This document shows positions 42,325-50,478 of a stretch of 64,000 nucleotides of DNA, in pieces (position 1 is the first letter of the stretch; each line of letters opens with the position of its first letter). The position numbers and the translations under genes are program-made. This stretch comes from Eubacterium aggregans (GTDB lineage: Bacteria; Bacillota; Clostridia; Eubacteriales; Eubacteriaceae), in contig NZ_FNRK01000010.1 in NCBI RefSeq assembly GCF_900107815.1, positions 1 through 64,000 on the forward strand, given 5' to 3'. Under the pieces are notes generated by a model. That model saw only the letters and a list, made by a program, of their open reading frames with translations, had not been told where the DNA came from and did no database searches.

Positions 42325-43167
42325 ATGAAAAAAATACGTTTAGATAAATGTCTTTGGGATTTGGGTTTATTTGATTCCAGAGAACAAGCTAAAAAAGCCA
42401 TAATGGCTGGATTGGTGGAAGTGGATGGACAAATCCATACCAAAGCTGGGGATCAGGTTTCTGAGGAGATCACCATAAATCAGGTGGTCATCAAAGGAAA
42501 TCTCTTTCCTTATGTTAGCCGTGGCGGGTTAAAACTCGAAAAGGGAATTGCTGTATTTCCTTTTCCCATCCAAGGGCGGGTTTTTCTGGATATTGGGTCC
42601 TCCACTGGGGGGTTTACCGATTGTCTCCTTCAAAATGGGGCACAGCGGGTTTATGCCATTGACGTGGGATATGGTCAGCTGGATTGGAAGCTTCGAAATG
42701 ATGACCGCGTGGTCTGTATGGAACGAACGAATTTCAGATATTTAACACCAGAGGATATCGGGGAAGCAGCTGATGCGACGGTAATGGATGTTTCCTTTAT
42801 TTCCATCCTAAAGCTTATTCCGACCATTGCAGGGCTAACGAAGGAAGGCAGCCTAGGAATTTGGCTAATCAAGCCCCAGTTTGAAGTCGGTAAGGAAAAA
42901 ATTGGAAAGAATGGTGTCGTGCGGGAGGCAAAGCTCCATGAGGAGGTTCTGCAGACGACATTGTCCGGGATTATCAATGCGGGGTATACCATCAAGGGAT
43001 TGGACTTTTCGCCCATTCGTGGACCCAAGGGAAATATTGAATTTTTGTGTTTTACCCAGAAGGGGACGGCTGAAGATGGCATTGTGAATTGGGATGAGGC
43101 CATTAAAGCCGTTGTTTCCGATGCCCATGCAGCAGGGAAGGAGGCGGACCATGGCAGTCATGAATGA
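42325..43167 (+). CDS. tlyA: TlyA-family rRNA 2'-O-methyltransferase (S4 plus FtsJ domains)
   Basis: 280 residues. The N-terminal S4 RNA-binding domain (KIRLDKCLWDLGLFDSREQAKKAI) is followed by the SAM-binding motif FLDIGSSTGGFTDCLLQ and the FtsJ-type DVSFISI, IKPQFEVG and KGNIEFL segments. Called hemolysin A in older annotations; 2'-O-methylation of rRNA is the established activity of the family. It overlaps nadK by 17 bases. Confidence 0.95.
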   Translation: MKKIRLDKCLWDLGLFDSREQAKKAIMAGLVEVDGQIHTKAGDQVSEEITINQVVIKGNLFPYVSRGGLKLEKGIAVFPFPIQGRVFLDIGSSTGGFTDCLLQNGAQRVYAIDVGYGQLDWKLRNDDRVVCMERTNFRYLTPEDIGEAADATVMDVSFISILKLIPTIAGLTKEGSLGIWLIKPQFEVGKEKIGKNGVVREAKLHEEVLQTTLSGIINAGYTIKGLDFSPIRGPKGNIEFLCFTQKGTAEDGIVNWDEAIKAVVSDAHAAGKEADHGSHE

Positions 43168-44038
43168 AATAGGCATTTATCTCAATTGTGATAAACGCAA
43201 TAGTATCGAAATGGCCACTCGGTGCGTAGCGTATTTGAGCGCACAGAATGTAAAAGTCGTGATGCTCAGTAAACAGCTGCAAGAAACCGGGATCTCTGGG
43301 GTTACGGGGTATTTAAAAGATGAATTTTTCAGTAAGCCCCAGTGTATCGTCACCCTTGGCGGTGATGGAACCCTTTTGGGGGCGGCCCGTCATGCCAGCA
43401 CCAATGGTGTTCCCCTTTGTGGGATTAATCTGGGGAAGCTTGGCTTTCTGACAGAGGGAGAGGCGGAGGATTTAGAGCCGGTGCTTGAACGCCTATGCGC
43501 AGGGCAGTTTACCCTGGAACCGCGAATGATGCTTCAATGTCGGATTACCTTTGCAAACGGTCTGGTGGAAGAGCATGTGGCACTCAATGATGTCTTAGTT
43601 AAAAATGCGGGATTTCGGATGATGGAGCTTCGAGCCTTTATTGATGATGAGGAAGTGGATGCCTTTCGGGCAGACGGTTTGATTATTGCCAGCCCCACAG
43701 GGTCCACGGCCTATTCTCTGGCAGCTGGTGGTCCTGTGGTCGTCCCGGGGACGCAGGTCATGCTTTTAAACCCTATCTGCCCCCATCGTCTTCATGACCG
43801 GGCCTACGTGGTTTCCCATAAAAGCACCATTCGTTTGGAGTTTAACCAAAGTGCCCGGGATCTGGTGGTCTGTGCGGATGGACAGATTAGTGTTCCCATT
43901 GGTGGGCGGGATCGGGTGGAGGTCACCACGGCAAAGCGATCGGCCAATTTGATCCGGATCAGTGATATTGGATTTTTTGATCGTCTTCGGCGAAAGCTTT
44001 CAAATGATTCCCAGGTATTTACAGGAGAAAAGAGATGA
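43151..44038 (+). CDS. nadK: NAD kinase
   Basis: ATP/polyphosphate-dependent phosphorylation of NAD to NADP. 295 residues. I choose ATG 43151 (MAVMNEIGIY) preceded by GGAAGGAGG; the longer in-frame start lies deep in tlyA and adds unrelated residues. Family motifs: VTLGGDGTLLGAAR, GINLGKLGFL, ALNDVLVKN and DGLIIASPTGSTAYSLAAGGP. It overlaps tlyA and argR. Confidence 0.97.
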   Translation: MAVMNEIGIYLNCDKRNSIEMATRCVAYLSAQNVKVVMLSKQLQETGISGVTGYLKDEFFSKPQCIVTLGGDGTLLGAARHASTNGVPLCGINLGKLGFLTEGEAEDLEPVLERLCAGQFTLEPRMMLQCRITFANGLVEEHVALNDVLVKNAGFRMMELRAFIDDEEVDAFRADGLIIASPTGSTAYSLAAGGPVVVPGTQVMLLNPICPHRLHDRAYVVSHKSTIRLEFNQSARDLVVCADGQISVPIGGRDRVEVTTAKRSANLIRISDIGFFDRLRRKLSNDSQVFTGEKR

Positions 44039-44496
44039 AGGTATCACGACAGGCAAGAATATTAGAAATCATTGAAAATAAAAATATTGAGACCCAGGAA
44101 GAACTCTTAAGAGAGTTAAATGCAGCGGGTTATAAGGTGACCCAGGCAACGGTTTCCCGGGATATTAAGGAGCTAAAGCTCATTAAGGTAACGGGAAAGG
44201 GGGGACGACAATCCTATGCAACCATGAAAAACATCGGGACTATTTTTGACGAACGGGTGGCCACCGTTTTTCGGGAATCCGTGCTGACTGTAGACACCAC
44301 CGCCTTTTTAATCGTCCTGAGGACCCTGCCGGCCATGGCCCAGGCCGCAGCCTTGGCCATTGATGCCATGGAATGGACGGAAATCGTGGGGACCATTGCA
44401 GGGGACGATACGATTTTTGTCGCGGTGCGGGAAGAGAAGGATGTTACCGTCATTGCCAATAAATTTAGGCGCTTGATGAAGGAAAACCAGTCTTAA
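44035..44496 (+). CDS. argR: Arginine repressor ArgR/AhrC
   Basis: Hexameric arginine-sensing regulator. 153 residues. The N-terminal winged helix (RQARILEIIENKNIETQEELLRELNAAGYKVTQATVSRDIKEL) is followed by the C-terminal arginine-binding domain with TIAGDDTIFVAVR. ATGA overlap with nadK. Sits in the conserved tlyA-nadK-argR-recN string. Confidence 0.97.
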   Translation: MKVSRQARILEIIENKNIETQEELLRELNAAGYKVTQATVSRDIKELKLIKVTGKGGRQSYATMKNIGTIFDERVATVFRESVLTVDTTAFLIVLRTLPAMAQAAALAIDAMEWTEIVGTIAGDDTIFVAVREEKDVTVIANKFRRLMKENQS

Positions 44497-44510
44497 ATGG
44501 GGGAAGGTCA

Positions 44511-46211
44511 ATGCTGCAACGTATTAATATCAAAAACTATGCTCTGATTGAAAATCTTGATATCGAATTTGACGATGGTCTCAATGTCATCACCGGGGAG
44601 ACCGGCGCAGGGAAATCCATTATCATCGACGCCATCACCCTTTTGTTGGGACAGCGTGGCAATCGGGATAACATCAGAAAGGGTGCGAAAAAGATGGTGG
44701 TCCAGGGTGTGTTTGACGTTCTGGGCAATGATCCGATGTTAAAGCACCTGGAGGAGCTGGAAATTGAAATTGAAAACGGAGAGTTGCTTTTGTCCCGATC
44801 CATCGATGAACGGGGAAAGAATATTTGTCGGGCCAACGGGGTGTTGGTGACCGTTACCCAGCTAAAGACCATAGGTGAGAACCTCATTGATATTCATAGT
44901 CAGCATGAGCATAACAGCCTTTTTCGGACAGAAAGTCATCGCATTTTATTGGATACCTTTGGAGGACAGCCCATTGCACAGCTCTTAGAAAAAACGACCC
45001 AAATGGCCGGGGAGTTAAAGATACTTCGGACAAATATTTTGGAAACAGAACGGGATCAGCGAGAGATTGAACGTCAAAAGGAAAATTATCAATTTGAACT
45101 TAAAGAAATCAGTGAAGCCCATTTAGAGCCGGGAGAAGATGAGTATCTGACCCAGGAAAAAAATATTCTTGAAAATAGCGAAAAGCTTTTTACCAATGTC
45201 AATGAGGCCTACCAAATCCTCAATGGGGGAGAGGAACTGGATACCACCACTATTCTTTCAGAGCTTTCACGGATGGGGGAATACTTAGCTGTACTGGGTA
45301 CCATTGATCCGATTTTTAAGAGTTTTGAAAAGACAGTAGAGGAAGCCTACAGCGATTTGGAAAACCTTTCAGGTGAGCTTTACACTTATATTGATCACAT
45401 TGATTTTGATATGGACACTTTAGATGAGGTGGAAAAACGTTTGATTGTCATCGCGGGATTAAAGCGTAAGTATGGTGAAACTGTCGATGAAATCATTACC
45501 TATGGTGCAGAGGTCGCCCGGGCCCTTTCCCAAATTACTAATCAGGATGAGTATAAAGACCAACTCAAGCAACAATATCTGGAAGTTTGGGATGCATATA
45601 AAATCGTTGCCATGGAGCTGAATACAAAGCGTCATGACATTGCAGAACAGCTGGCAGAGATCATGGTGCAGGAACTTAAGGACCTGGCCATGGAAAAGGC
45701 AGTCATCAAGGTTGATATTCAACAGGACGATAAACGTATTTCTCCCACAGGGCAAGACCATGTGGAGTTCTTAATCTCAGTGAATCCTGGGATTGCGCCC
45801 AAACCCATTCGCAAGGTGGCATCTGGGGGGGAAATCTCTCGAATTATGTTAGCACTCAAGGGTGTCTTTGGTGGGATGGATACCATCATTACCATGATTT
45901 TTGATGAAATTGATACCGGCATTAGTGGCCGGACGGCCCAAGCCGTTGCTGAAAAAATACTAAAGCTGAGCCGAAATCGGCAGATTATCTGTATCACCCA
46001 TTTACCCCAAATTGCAGCAATGGCTGATCGACATTTTCGGGTGGAAAAGGATTTGGATGAGAATTCTGTGGAGGTCCATTTTGAGGAGCTGACCGATGCA
46101 GAACGAACAGAAGAATTAGCCCGGATGCTTAGTGGTGCTGAAATCACACAAACGACTTATGACCATGCCAAGGAAATGTTGGAAATGACAAAAAATCTTA
46201 AGCATTCATAA
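44511..46211 (+). CDS. recN: DNA repair protein RecN
   Basis: SMC-like ATPase in double-strand break repair. 566 residues. Walker A GETGAGKSIIIDAI near the N terminus, a central coiled-coil (about 155-375), then the ABC signature VASGGEISRIMLALK, Walker B MIFDEIDTGISGRTAQAV and ITHLPQIAAMAD. Last gene of the OLE block. Confidence 0.98.
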   Translation: MLQRINIKNYALIENLDIEFDDGLNVITGETGAGKSIIIDAITLLLGQRGNRDNIRKGAKKMVVQGVFDVLGNDPMLKHLEELEIEIENGELLLSRSIDERGKNICRANGVLVTVTQLKTIGENLIDIHSQHEHNSLFRTESHRILLDTFGGQPIAQLLEKTTQMAGELKILRTNILETERDQREIERQKENYQFELKEISEAHLEPGEDEYLTQEKNILENSEKLFTNVNEAYQILNGGEELDTTTILSELSRMGEYLAVLGTIDPIFKSFEKTVEEAYSDLENLSGELYTYIDHIDFDMDTLDEVEKRLIVIAGLKRKYGETVDEIITYGAEVARALSQITNQDEYKDQLKQQYLEVWDAYKIVAMELNTKRHDIAEQLAEIMVQELKDLAMEKAVIKVDIQQDDKRISPTGQDHVEFLISVNPGIAPKPIRKVASGGEISRIMLALKGVFGGMDTIITMIFDEIDTGISGRTAQAVAEKILKLSRNRQIICITHLPQIAAMADRHFRVEKDLDENSVEVHFEELTDAERTEELARMLSGAEITQTTYDHAKEMLEMTKNLKHS

Positions 46212-46322
46212 AAATATTCAATGTTCACCTCTAATTAAATATGATACCATAGCCCTACTGTTTGAAACAGTTTGAAGTTACAATTGAATAACTCAGGAGA
46301 ATCGGAGATCAGAGGAGGAATT

Positions 46323-46952
46323 ATGAACAAAAAAACAGTTAAATTGGGATTATCCAGCAAGCATATCCATATTACCAAAGAAGATTGCAATACTTTATTT
46401 GGTGTGGGGTACGAGTTGAATCGTTTTAAATGGATGGGGCAGCCCGGACAATTTGCGACGGTGGAAAAGGTGGATATCATCGGACCTAAGGGAACCTTAA
46501 AGGGCGTCCGTATCATCGGACCGGTACGTCCGGAATGTCAATTGGAGATTAGCGTTTCTGATACCTATAAATTGGGTATTGATGCCATCATTAAAGACTC
46601 TGGTGATATCGAAGGAACACCAGGCTTTACCATTGTTGGCCCAAAAGGGGAAGTGGTTAAAGAAAAGGGGGCCATCGTCGCAGCACGTCATGTCCATCTA
46701 TCTACTGAAGAAGGCAGAGAGTATGGCCTTTCGGATGGAGAGTTGGTATCCGTTTTAATTCCAGGAAAGCGAAGCATCATTCTTAATAACTGTACGGTTC
46801 GTGTGGGGGATTCCCATAAAAAAGAAATGCACATCGATGTGGAAGAAGGTAACGCAGCGGGTGCAAAGAATGACCAGCTCGGCATTATTCTTTCCCAAGA
46901 CGACGTGATAAATGGCGATATGGTGGAGGTATTCTTTAAATCCTTCGAATAA
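46323..46952 (+). CDS. pduL: PduL-type phosphate acyltransferase
   Basis: Zn-dependent enzyme interconverting acyl-CoA and acyl-phosphate, a functional analogue of phosphotransacetylase. 209 residues from ATG 46323 with AGAGGAGG upstream. The two tandem PduL barrels show metal-binding SSKHIHITKED and AARHVHLS. It has no clear encapsulation peptide and no microcompartment genes nearby, so a cytosolic role in acetyl-phosphate/acetate formation is more likely than propanediol use. Own small transcription unit ahead of lgt. Confidence 0.94.
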   Translation: MNKKTVKLGLSSKHIHITKEDCNTLFGVGYELNRFKWMGQPGQFATVEKVDIIGPKGTLKGVRIIGPVRPECQLEISVSDTYKLGIDAIIKDSGDIEGTPGFTIVGPKGEVVKEKGAIVAARHVHLSTEEGREYGLSDGELVSVLIPGKRSIILNNCTVRVGDSHKKEMHIDVEEGNAAGAKNDQLGIILSQDDVINGDMVEVFFKSFE

Positions 46953-46973
46953 AATGTAGAATAGGAGATTCAT

Positions 46974-47732
46974 ATGCAGGCACCGGACCCCATTGCGTTT
47001 ACCCTCTTTGGTTTAGAGGTGCGTTGGTATGGCGTTTTGATTGCGGCAGCACTGGTTATTGCGCTTTTAATGGCGCTGCGACGAAGCAAACGCTACGGTA
47101 TTAACCAAGACGATATCCTTGATTTTTTTCTATTTCTGACACCGGCCATCATTATTGGTGCCCGTGCCTATTATGTTCTCTTTGAATGGCGTTATTACGC
47201 GGTTCACCCGGATCAAATCTTTGCCATTTGGAATGGTGGTTTGGCGATTCATGGTGGGATCATTGCGGGTCTGATTGTGGGCGCTATTTTGTGCCGGATC
47301 AAGAAGATTCAGTTCTTTACCTTGGCGGATACGGTTATCCCGGGCTTACCCCTGGGGCAGGCTATCGGCCGTTGGGGAAACTTTTTTAATCAGGAGGCCT
47401 ACGGGGTCCAGACAAATTTACCCTGGGCAATTACGGTGCGTGACTCGCAGATGGGGTATATTAAAGTGCACCCGACGTTTTTATATGAATCTATCTGGGA
47501 TTTATGTATTTTCGGATTCCTTTTAATCTATGAGCGTCGCTGGAAGAAAAATAATGGAGAGCTTTTATTCCTTTATTTAATGCTCTATTCCGTGGGACGC
47601 TTCTTCATTGAAGGGCTGCGGACGGACAGTCTGATGTTCTTGGGTCTGCGGACCGCTCAAATAGTTAGCCTTATTTCTATTCTTATTGGAGGGCTGGGGC
47701 TGTGGTGGCTAAGACGTCGTAAAGTATCATAA
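46974..47732 (+). CDS. lgt: Prolipoprotein diacylglyceryl transferase
   Basis: Adds diacylglyceryl to the lipobox Cys of prolipoproteins (MetQ above is a client). 252 residues, seven membrane segments. Signature GRWGNFFNQEAYG, the N-terminal FGLEVRWYGVLIA, and GGLAIHGGIIAG with the essential His. It lies 21 bases after pduL. An IS200-type element begins about 10 bases after its stop. Confidence 0.97.
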   Translation: MQAPDPIAFTLFGLEVRWYGVLIAAALVIALLMALRRSKRYGINQDDILDFFLFLTPAIIIGARAYYVLFEWRYYAVHPDQIFAIWNGGLAIHGGIIAGLIVGAILCRIKKIQFFTLADTVIPGLPLGQAIGRWGNFFNQEAYGVQTNLPWAITVRDSQMGYIKVHPTFLYESIWDLCIFGFLLIYERRWKKNNGELLFLYLMLYSVGRFFIEGLRTDSLMFLGLRTAQIVSLISILIGGLGLWWLRRRKVS

Positions 47733-47739
47733 AAATCAG

Positions 47740-48450
47740 GACCACCGGCTTAGCCGGTGGTTTGCACTCGCCCTATAAGGGCTCTTTACCAGCAGCGCCT
47801 GATGGCGCCTCGAATGGTCTGCCAGTCGCATCTTCTTCTCTGGCTGGCCCTAAAGGGCCCTTTGTTATTTGCCTTTTTTCACTGGCTTACCCGTAAACGG
47901 GTCCGTGTACTCTTTCATACTAATTTGATCTGCTGTTGCGTCTTCTCTCAGTTGGTTTCGTATATACTCTTCTATTTTCTTTGCATTTTTTCCAACGGTA
48001 TCCACATAATATCCACGACACCAAAAGTGCCGATTTCCATATTTGTATTTCAAATTTGCATGCCGATCGAAGATAATCAACGAACTTTTTCCTTTTAGAT
48101 ACCCCATTATTTCAGATACACTATATTTTGGTGGTATTCTGATTAACATATGAATATGATCTGGACATAATTCTGCTTGTATGATCTCTATTCCTTTTCG
48201 TTCACACAACTCTCTCAGGATTGTCCCAATATCTGCTTTCAATTTTCCGTAGATTTCTTGTCTTCGGAATTTTGGTGCAAATACAATATGATACTTACAT
48301 TCCCAACGTGTATGTGCTAAACTGTTTTTATCCATCTGGATAACATCCTTTGCTTCTTTGATACGGTTGGCAAACCCTCATCATTTTATCATTGGATGTC
48401 TTTTTCTTTCATCTAAAGATTTCTTCCCTCCCCCGGCATAGCCGGGGGTT
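47740..48450 (-). mobile_element. IS200/IS605-type insertion sequence (tnpA only)
   Basis: A single tnpA flanked by subterminal hairpins: CCACCGGCT-t-AGCCGGTGG at 47742-47760 and CCCCCGGC-ATA-GCCGGGGG at 48430-48448, as in IS200/IS605 elements that move as single strands. Between the tnpA stop and the left hairpin are further small hairpins (GCCCTATAAGGGC near 47771, GCGCCTGATGGCGC near 47796, GGGCCCTTTG region near 47850). There is no tnpB. Exact ends are not set because these elements lack inverted repeats and target duplications. Confidence 0.85.
47865..48335 (-). CDS. tnpA: IS200/IS605-family Y1 transposase TnpA
   Basis: 156 residues, complete. HUH motif PDHIHMLIRIPP and catalytic Tyr in the C-terminal helix (AKKIEEYIRNQ). 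N terminus RWECKYHIVFAPKFRR is diagnostic. Ribosome site AAAGGATG. The frame is undamaged, so the element could be active. Confidence 0.95.
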   Translation of the reverse strand: MDKNSLAHTRWECKYHIVFAPKFRRQEIYGKLKADIGTILRELCERKGIEIIQAELCPDHIHMLIRIPPKYSVSEIMGYLKGKSSLIIFDRHANLKYKYGNRHFWCRGYYVDTVGKNAKKIEEYIRNQLREDATADQISMKEYTDPFTGKPVKKGK

Positions 48451-48489
48451 TATTTGATTTTGTCCCAAAATCACACTAAAGTGTACAAA

Positions 48490-48531
48490 TAAAAAAACGC
48501 CGATTGAAGTCATTTCACTTCAATCGGCGTT
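48490..48531 (-). terminator. Terminator of tmRNA
   Basis: AACGCCGATTGAAGT / ACTTCAATCGGCGTT, 15 perfect pairs; on the minus strand a run of T follows. Some U-rich sequence also follows on the plus strand. Confidence 0.85.
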
Positions 48532-48562
48532 TTATTTTCCAGGTTTATAATGTGTGAAATGT

Positions 48563-48957
48563 TGGTGGAGCCGGTGGGAGTCGAACCCACGTCCGAAAAC
48601 AAATTCACTGAAGCTTCTCCGAGCGCAGCCATCGGATTAATCTTACTCCAGGCACCTTCCGATGACCGAGGTGTTTGGAGCCAGCCTCTTAGTCGCTAAA
48701 GGGACGAGGCAATGCCCAGTAGCGGTTCCCTGCTAGTTATGAACGCCAAGCTTACCAGCGCAGGTCTTGGAAAGGGGCGTGCGGCAATTAGGTGCCGCGG
48801 TTGAGTTCAGTTTGACTTAACTGCAATTAAGCAGCTAAAGCCATTCCGTAACTTCTGTTTTCTTTTGCGTTTATATTTAGTTGCCGTTTTTTACGATGTC
48901 CGACACATCGGCTCGCTACTCCAGCTTCACTATCCCCGTCGAAACCTTTACGGCCCC
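48563..48957 (-). ncRNA. ssrA: tmRNA (SsrA)
   Basis: Minus strand, about 395 bases including CCA. tRNA-like ends pair GGGGCCG/CGGCTCC, discriminator A and CCA; the T arm reads GGGAGTCGAACCCACG on the opposite strand as expected. The tag frame reads AKENRSYGMALAA followed by TAA, close to the usual clostridial AxxNxxYALAA type but with a Met inserted before ALAA. smpB lies directly upstream on the same strand. Confidence 0.97.
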
Positions 48958-48974
48958 GGAAAATAATCATCGTT

Positions 48975-49433
48975 CTAGTAATGGTCGCGTATGCTGCGCT
49001 GCATACGGCGTTTAGCGTCTTTTTCTGCAATGGTATGGCGCTTGTCGTATAACTTTTTACCCTTTGCTAAAGCAAGCTCCAGCTTGACCTTACCTCTAGA
49101 AAAATATAAGGATAAGGGGACCAGGGTATAACCATCCCGTTGTTTTAACCCAATGAGCTTGCGGATTTCAGATTTATGCAAAAGCAGCTTTCTGGGACGC
49201 AGGGGGTCCTTGTTGTAAATATTTCCCTGTTCATAGGGAGAAATATTCATTTGAAAGACAAAAACCTCGCCATCCCGAATATCGGCATAGCTCTCCTTCA
49301 GGCTGACCTTGCCCTGGCGCAAAGACTTCACCTCAGTACCATATAGTGCGATACCGCACTCATAGGTTTCTTCGATAAAATAGTCATGCCGCGCTTTTTT
49401 ATTGTTTGCAATATTTTTTTTTAACTCAGCCAT
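48975..49433 (-). CDS. smpB: SsrA-binding protein SmpB
   Basis: Binds tmRNA and delivers it to stalled ribosomes. 152 residues. Motifs: [53 protein letters not shown] and the basic C terminus [25 protein letters not shown]. It lies 17 bases upstream of ssrA. Confidence 0.98.
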   Translation of the reverse strand: MAELKKNIANNKKARHDYFIEETYECGIALYGTEVKSLRQGKVSLKESYADIRDGEVFVFQMNISPYEQGNIYNKDPLRPRKLLLHKSEIRKLIGLKQRDGYTLVPLSLYFSRGKVKLELALAKGKKLYDKRHTIAEKDAKRRMQRSIRDHY

Positions 49434-49554
49434 TGAGACACCTCTACTAGAATGTTTTCAATTGTAACACACTTAACTTAAGGGTTCAAGACGTAAAAAA
49501 GGAATTCGCATTCAAATTTATTGGCACCAAATTGCTTATTTTAGGGATGAATGC

Positions 49555-49582
49555 TTGTCTGTCCTGAGATTTGTGCTATAAT
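49555..49582 (+). promoter_or_regulatory. Promoter of the repeat protein gene at 49621
   Basis: TTGTCT (49555-49560), 16-base spacer, TATAAT (49577-49582). Confidence 0.65.
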
Positions 49583-49620
49583 ATTAAAGTTAAATCAATA
49601 GTTAGTGTTTGGGAGGAATT

Positions 49621-50103
49621 ATGGCGAAGTATTACAACAAAAGTGTATTAGTTTCAATTTTAAAGGAGAAGGCAGCTGTGCTGGGGCGGACTCCGATGCC
49701 GGAGGATATGGTCGATCCGGGGGCACAGGTTTTTCTGAATTACTTTAAGAAATGGGATAAGGCGATTAGAGCAGCTGGGTTGAAGCAAAAAATGACAGTG
49801 GATATCACCACTCCTCTCAACGATAAAGTCGAACCCGCTATTGAAGAAGTTGTGGCGCCAAAACCCGCAGCCATGAAAGTGGAAGAAGTGACTCCACAAG
49901 AGGATGTGCCAAGTCAGCGACGTTATTCAAAGTCTATCATCAGTAAGATGTTGGTGGAGGAGTTCAACCGCTTAGGGAAAAAACCAACGCGAAAAGAGAT
50001 CGACGCCAATAAGGAATTACCCACCGTGGCAACCTGTTTAAAATATTTCAATACCACACGCATTGGTGATGTGTGGGAAGAAGTATTAAAGGATGAAGCA
50101 TAA
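49621..50103 (+). CDS. Protein with two homing-endonuclease-associated repeats, no nuclease
   Basis: 160 residues. Two copies of a short helical repeat resembling the homing endonuclease associated repeat: residues about 3-50 (NKSVLVSILKEKAAVLGRTP ... FKKWDKAIRAAGL) and about 98-155 (SKSIISKMLVEEFNRLGKKPTRKE ... WEEVLKD), joined by a Pro/Glu/Val-rich linker. The family module is thought to bind DNA. No HNH or GIY nuclease is present. Start at ATG 49621 after GGGAGG. Own promoter and strong terminator. Possible small DNA-binding or nucleoid protein; function unknown. Confidence 0.72.
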   Translation: MAKYYNKSVLVSILKEKAAVLGRTPMPEDMVDPGAQVFLNYFKKWDKAIRAAGLKQKMTVDITTPLNDKVEPAIEEVVAPKPAAMKVEEVTPQEDVPSQRRYSKSIISKMLVEEFNRLGKKPTRKEIDANKELPTVATCLKYFNTTRIGDVWEEVLKDEA

Positions 50104-50131
50104 AAAAAATTATAAGTGAAGCTTACACAAT

Positions 50132-50175
50132 AAAGGGGCTGTCACATAGAGAAAAAACTATGTGACAGCCCCTTT
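50132..50175. terminator. Strong bidirectional terminator
   Basis: AAAGGGGCTGTCACATAG / CTATGTGACAGCCCCTTTT, 18 perfect pairs with an eight-base loop, between convergent genes. Confidence 0.9.
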
Positions 50176-50187
50176 TCATCATCCATA

Positions 50188-50424
50188 TTAGCCTTCAAGT
50201 TGAAAGGGAATCTGCGCAAAAACAGCCTCCATTTCGGGTTGCTCGGCGTGGAAAATCTTTAAAATTAAGCCATTGATACTTCCGATAATGGCTTGGCTAT
50301 CGACAGTGCCGTCATTGGCGGGTTTGGCAGCGTAGAGCATACAGAGCATTTCGTTTCGGGTGGTGCCTTTAATGTCTTTAAACAGGGTGTTGAGTATTTG
50401 CTTTTCTTCAGTACTTAAGTCCAT
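50188..50424 (-). CDS. Small protein of unknown function
   Basis: 78 residues from ATG 50424 (MDLSTEEKQ), with AGAGGG upstream. An in-frame ATG at 50445 would give seven more residues but lies within a few bases of the expected transcription start, because ATTATA at 50454-50459 reads as the -10 TATAAT on this strand. Soluble, helical composition; Cys in EMLCMLYAAKPAND. No family recognised. It lies downstream of the ABC-F gene on the same strand. Confidence 0.65.
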   Translation of the reverse strand: MDLSTEEKQILNTLFKDIKGTTRNEMLCMLYAAKPANDGTVDSQAIIGSINGLILKIFHAEQPEMEAVFAQIPFQLEG

Positions 50425-50478
50425 GGATTGGTCCCTCTCTTTCATGTAGTGTCATTATACCGGAAGGGGTGGTTAAAT

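Noticed and set aside
47865-48335. IS200-type TnpA as a domesticated REP-associated (RAYT) transposase
   Set aside because: Terminal hairpins of its own element are intact and no matching dispersed REP repeats are seen in the window.
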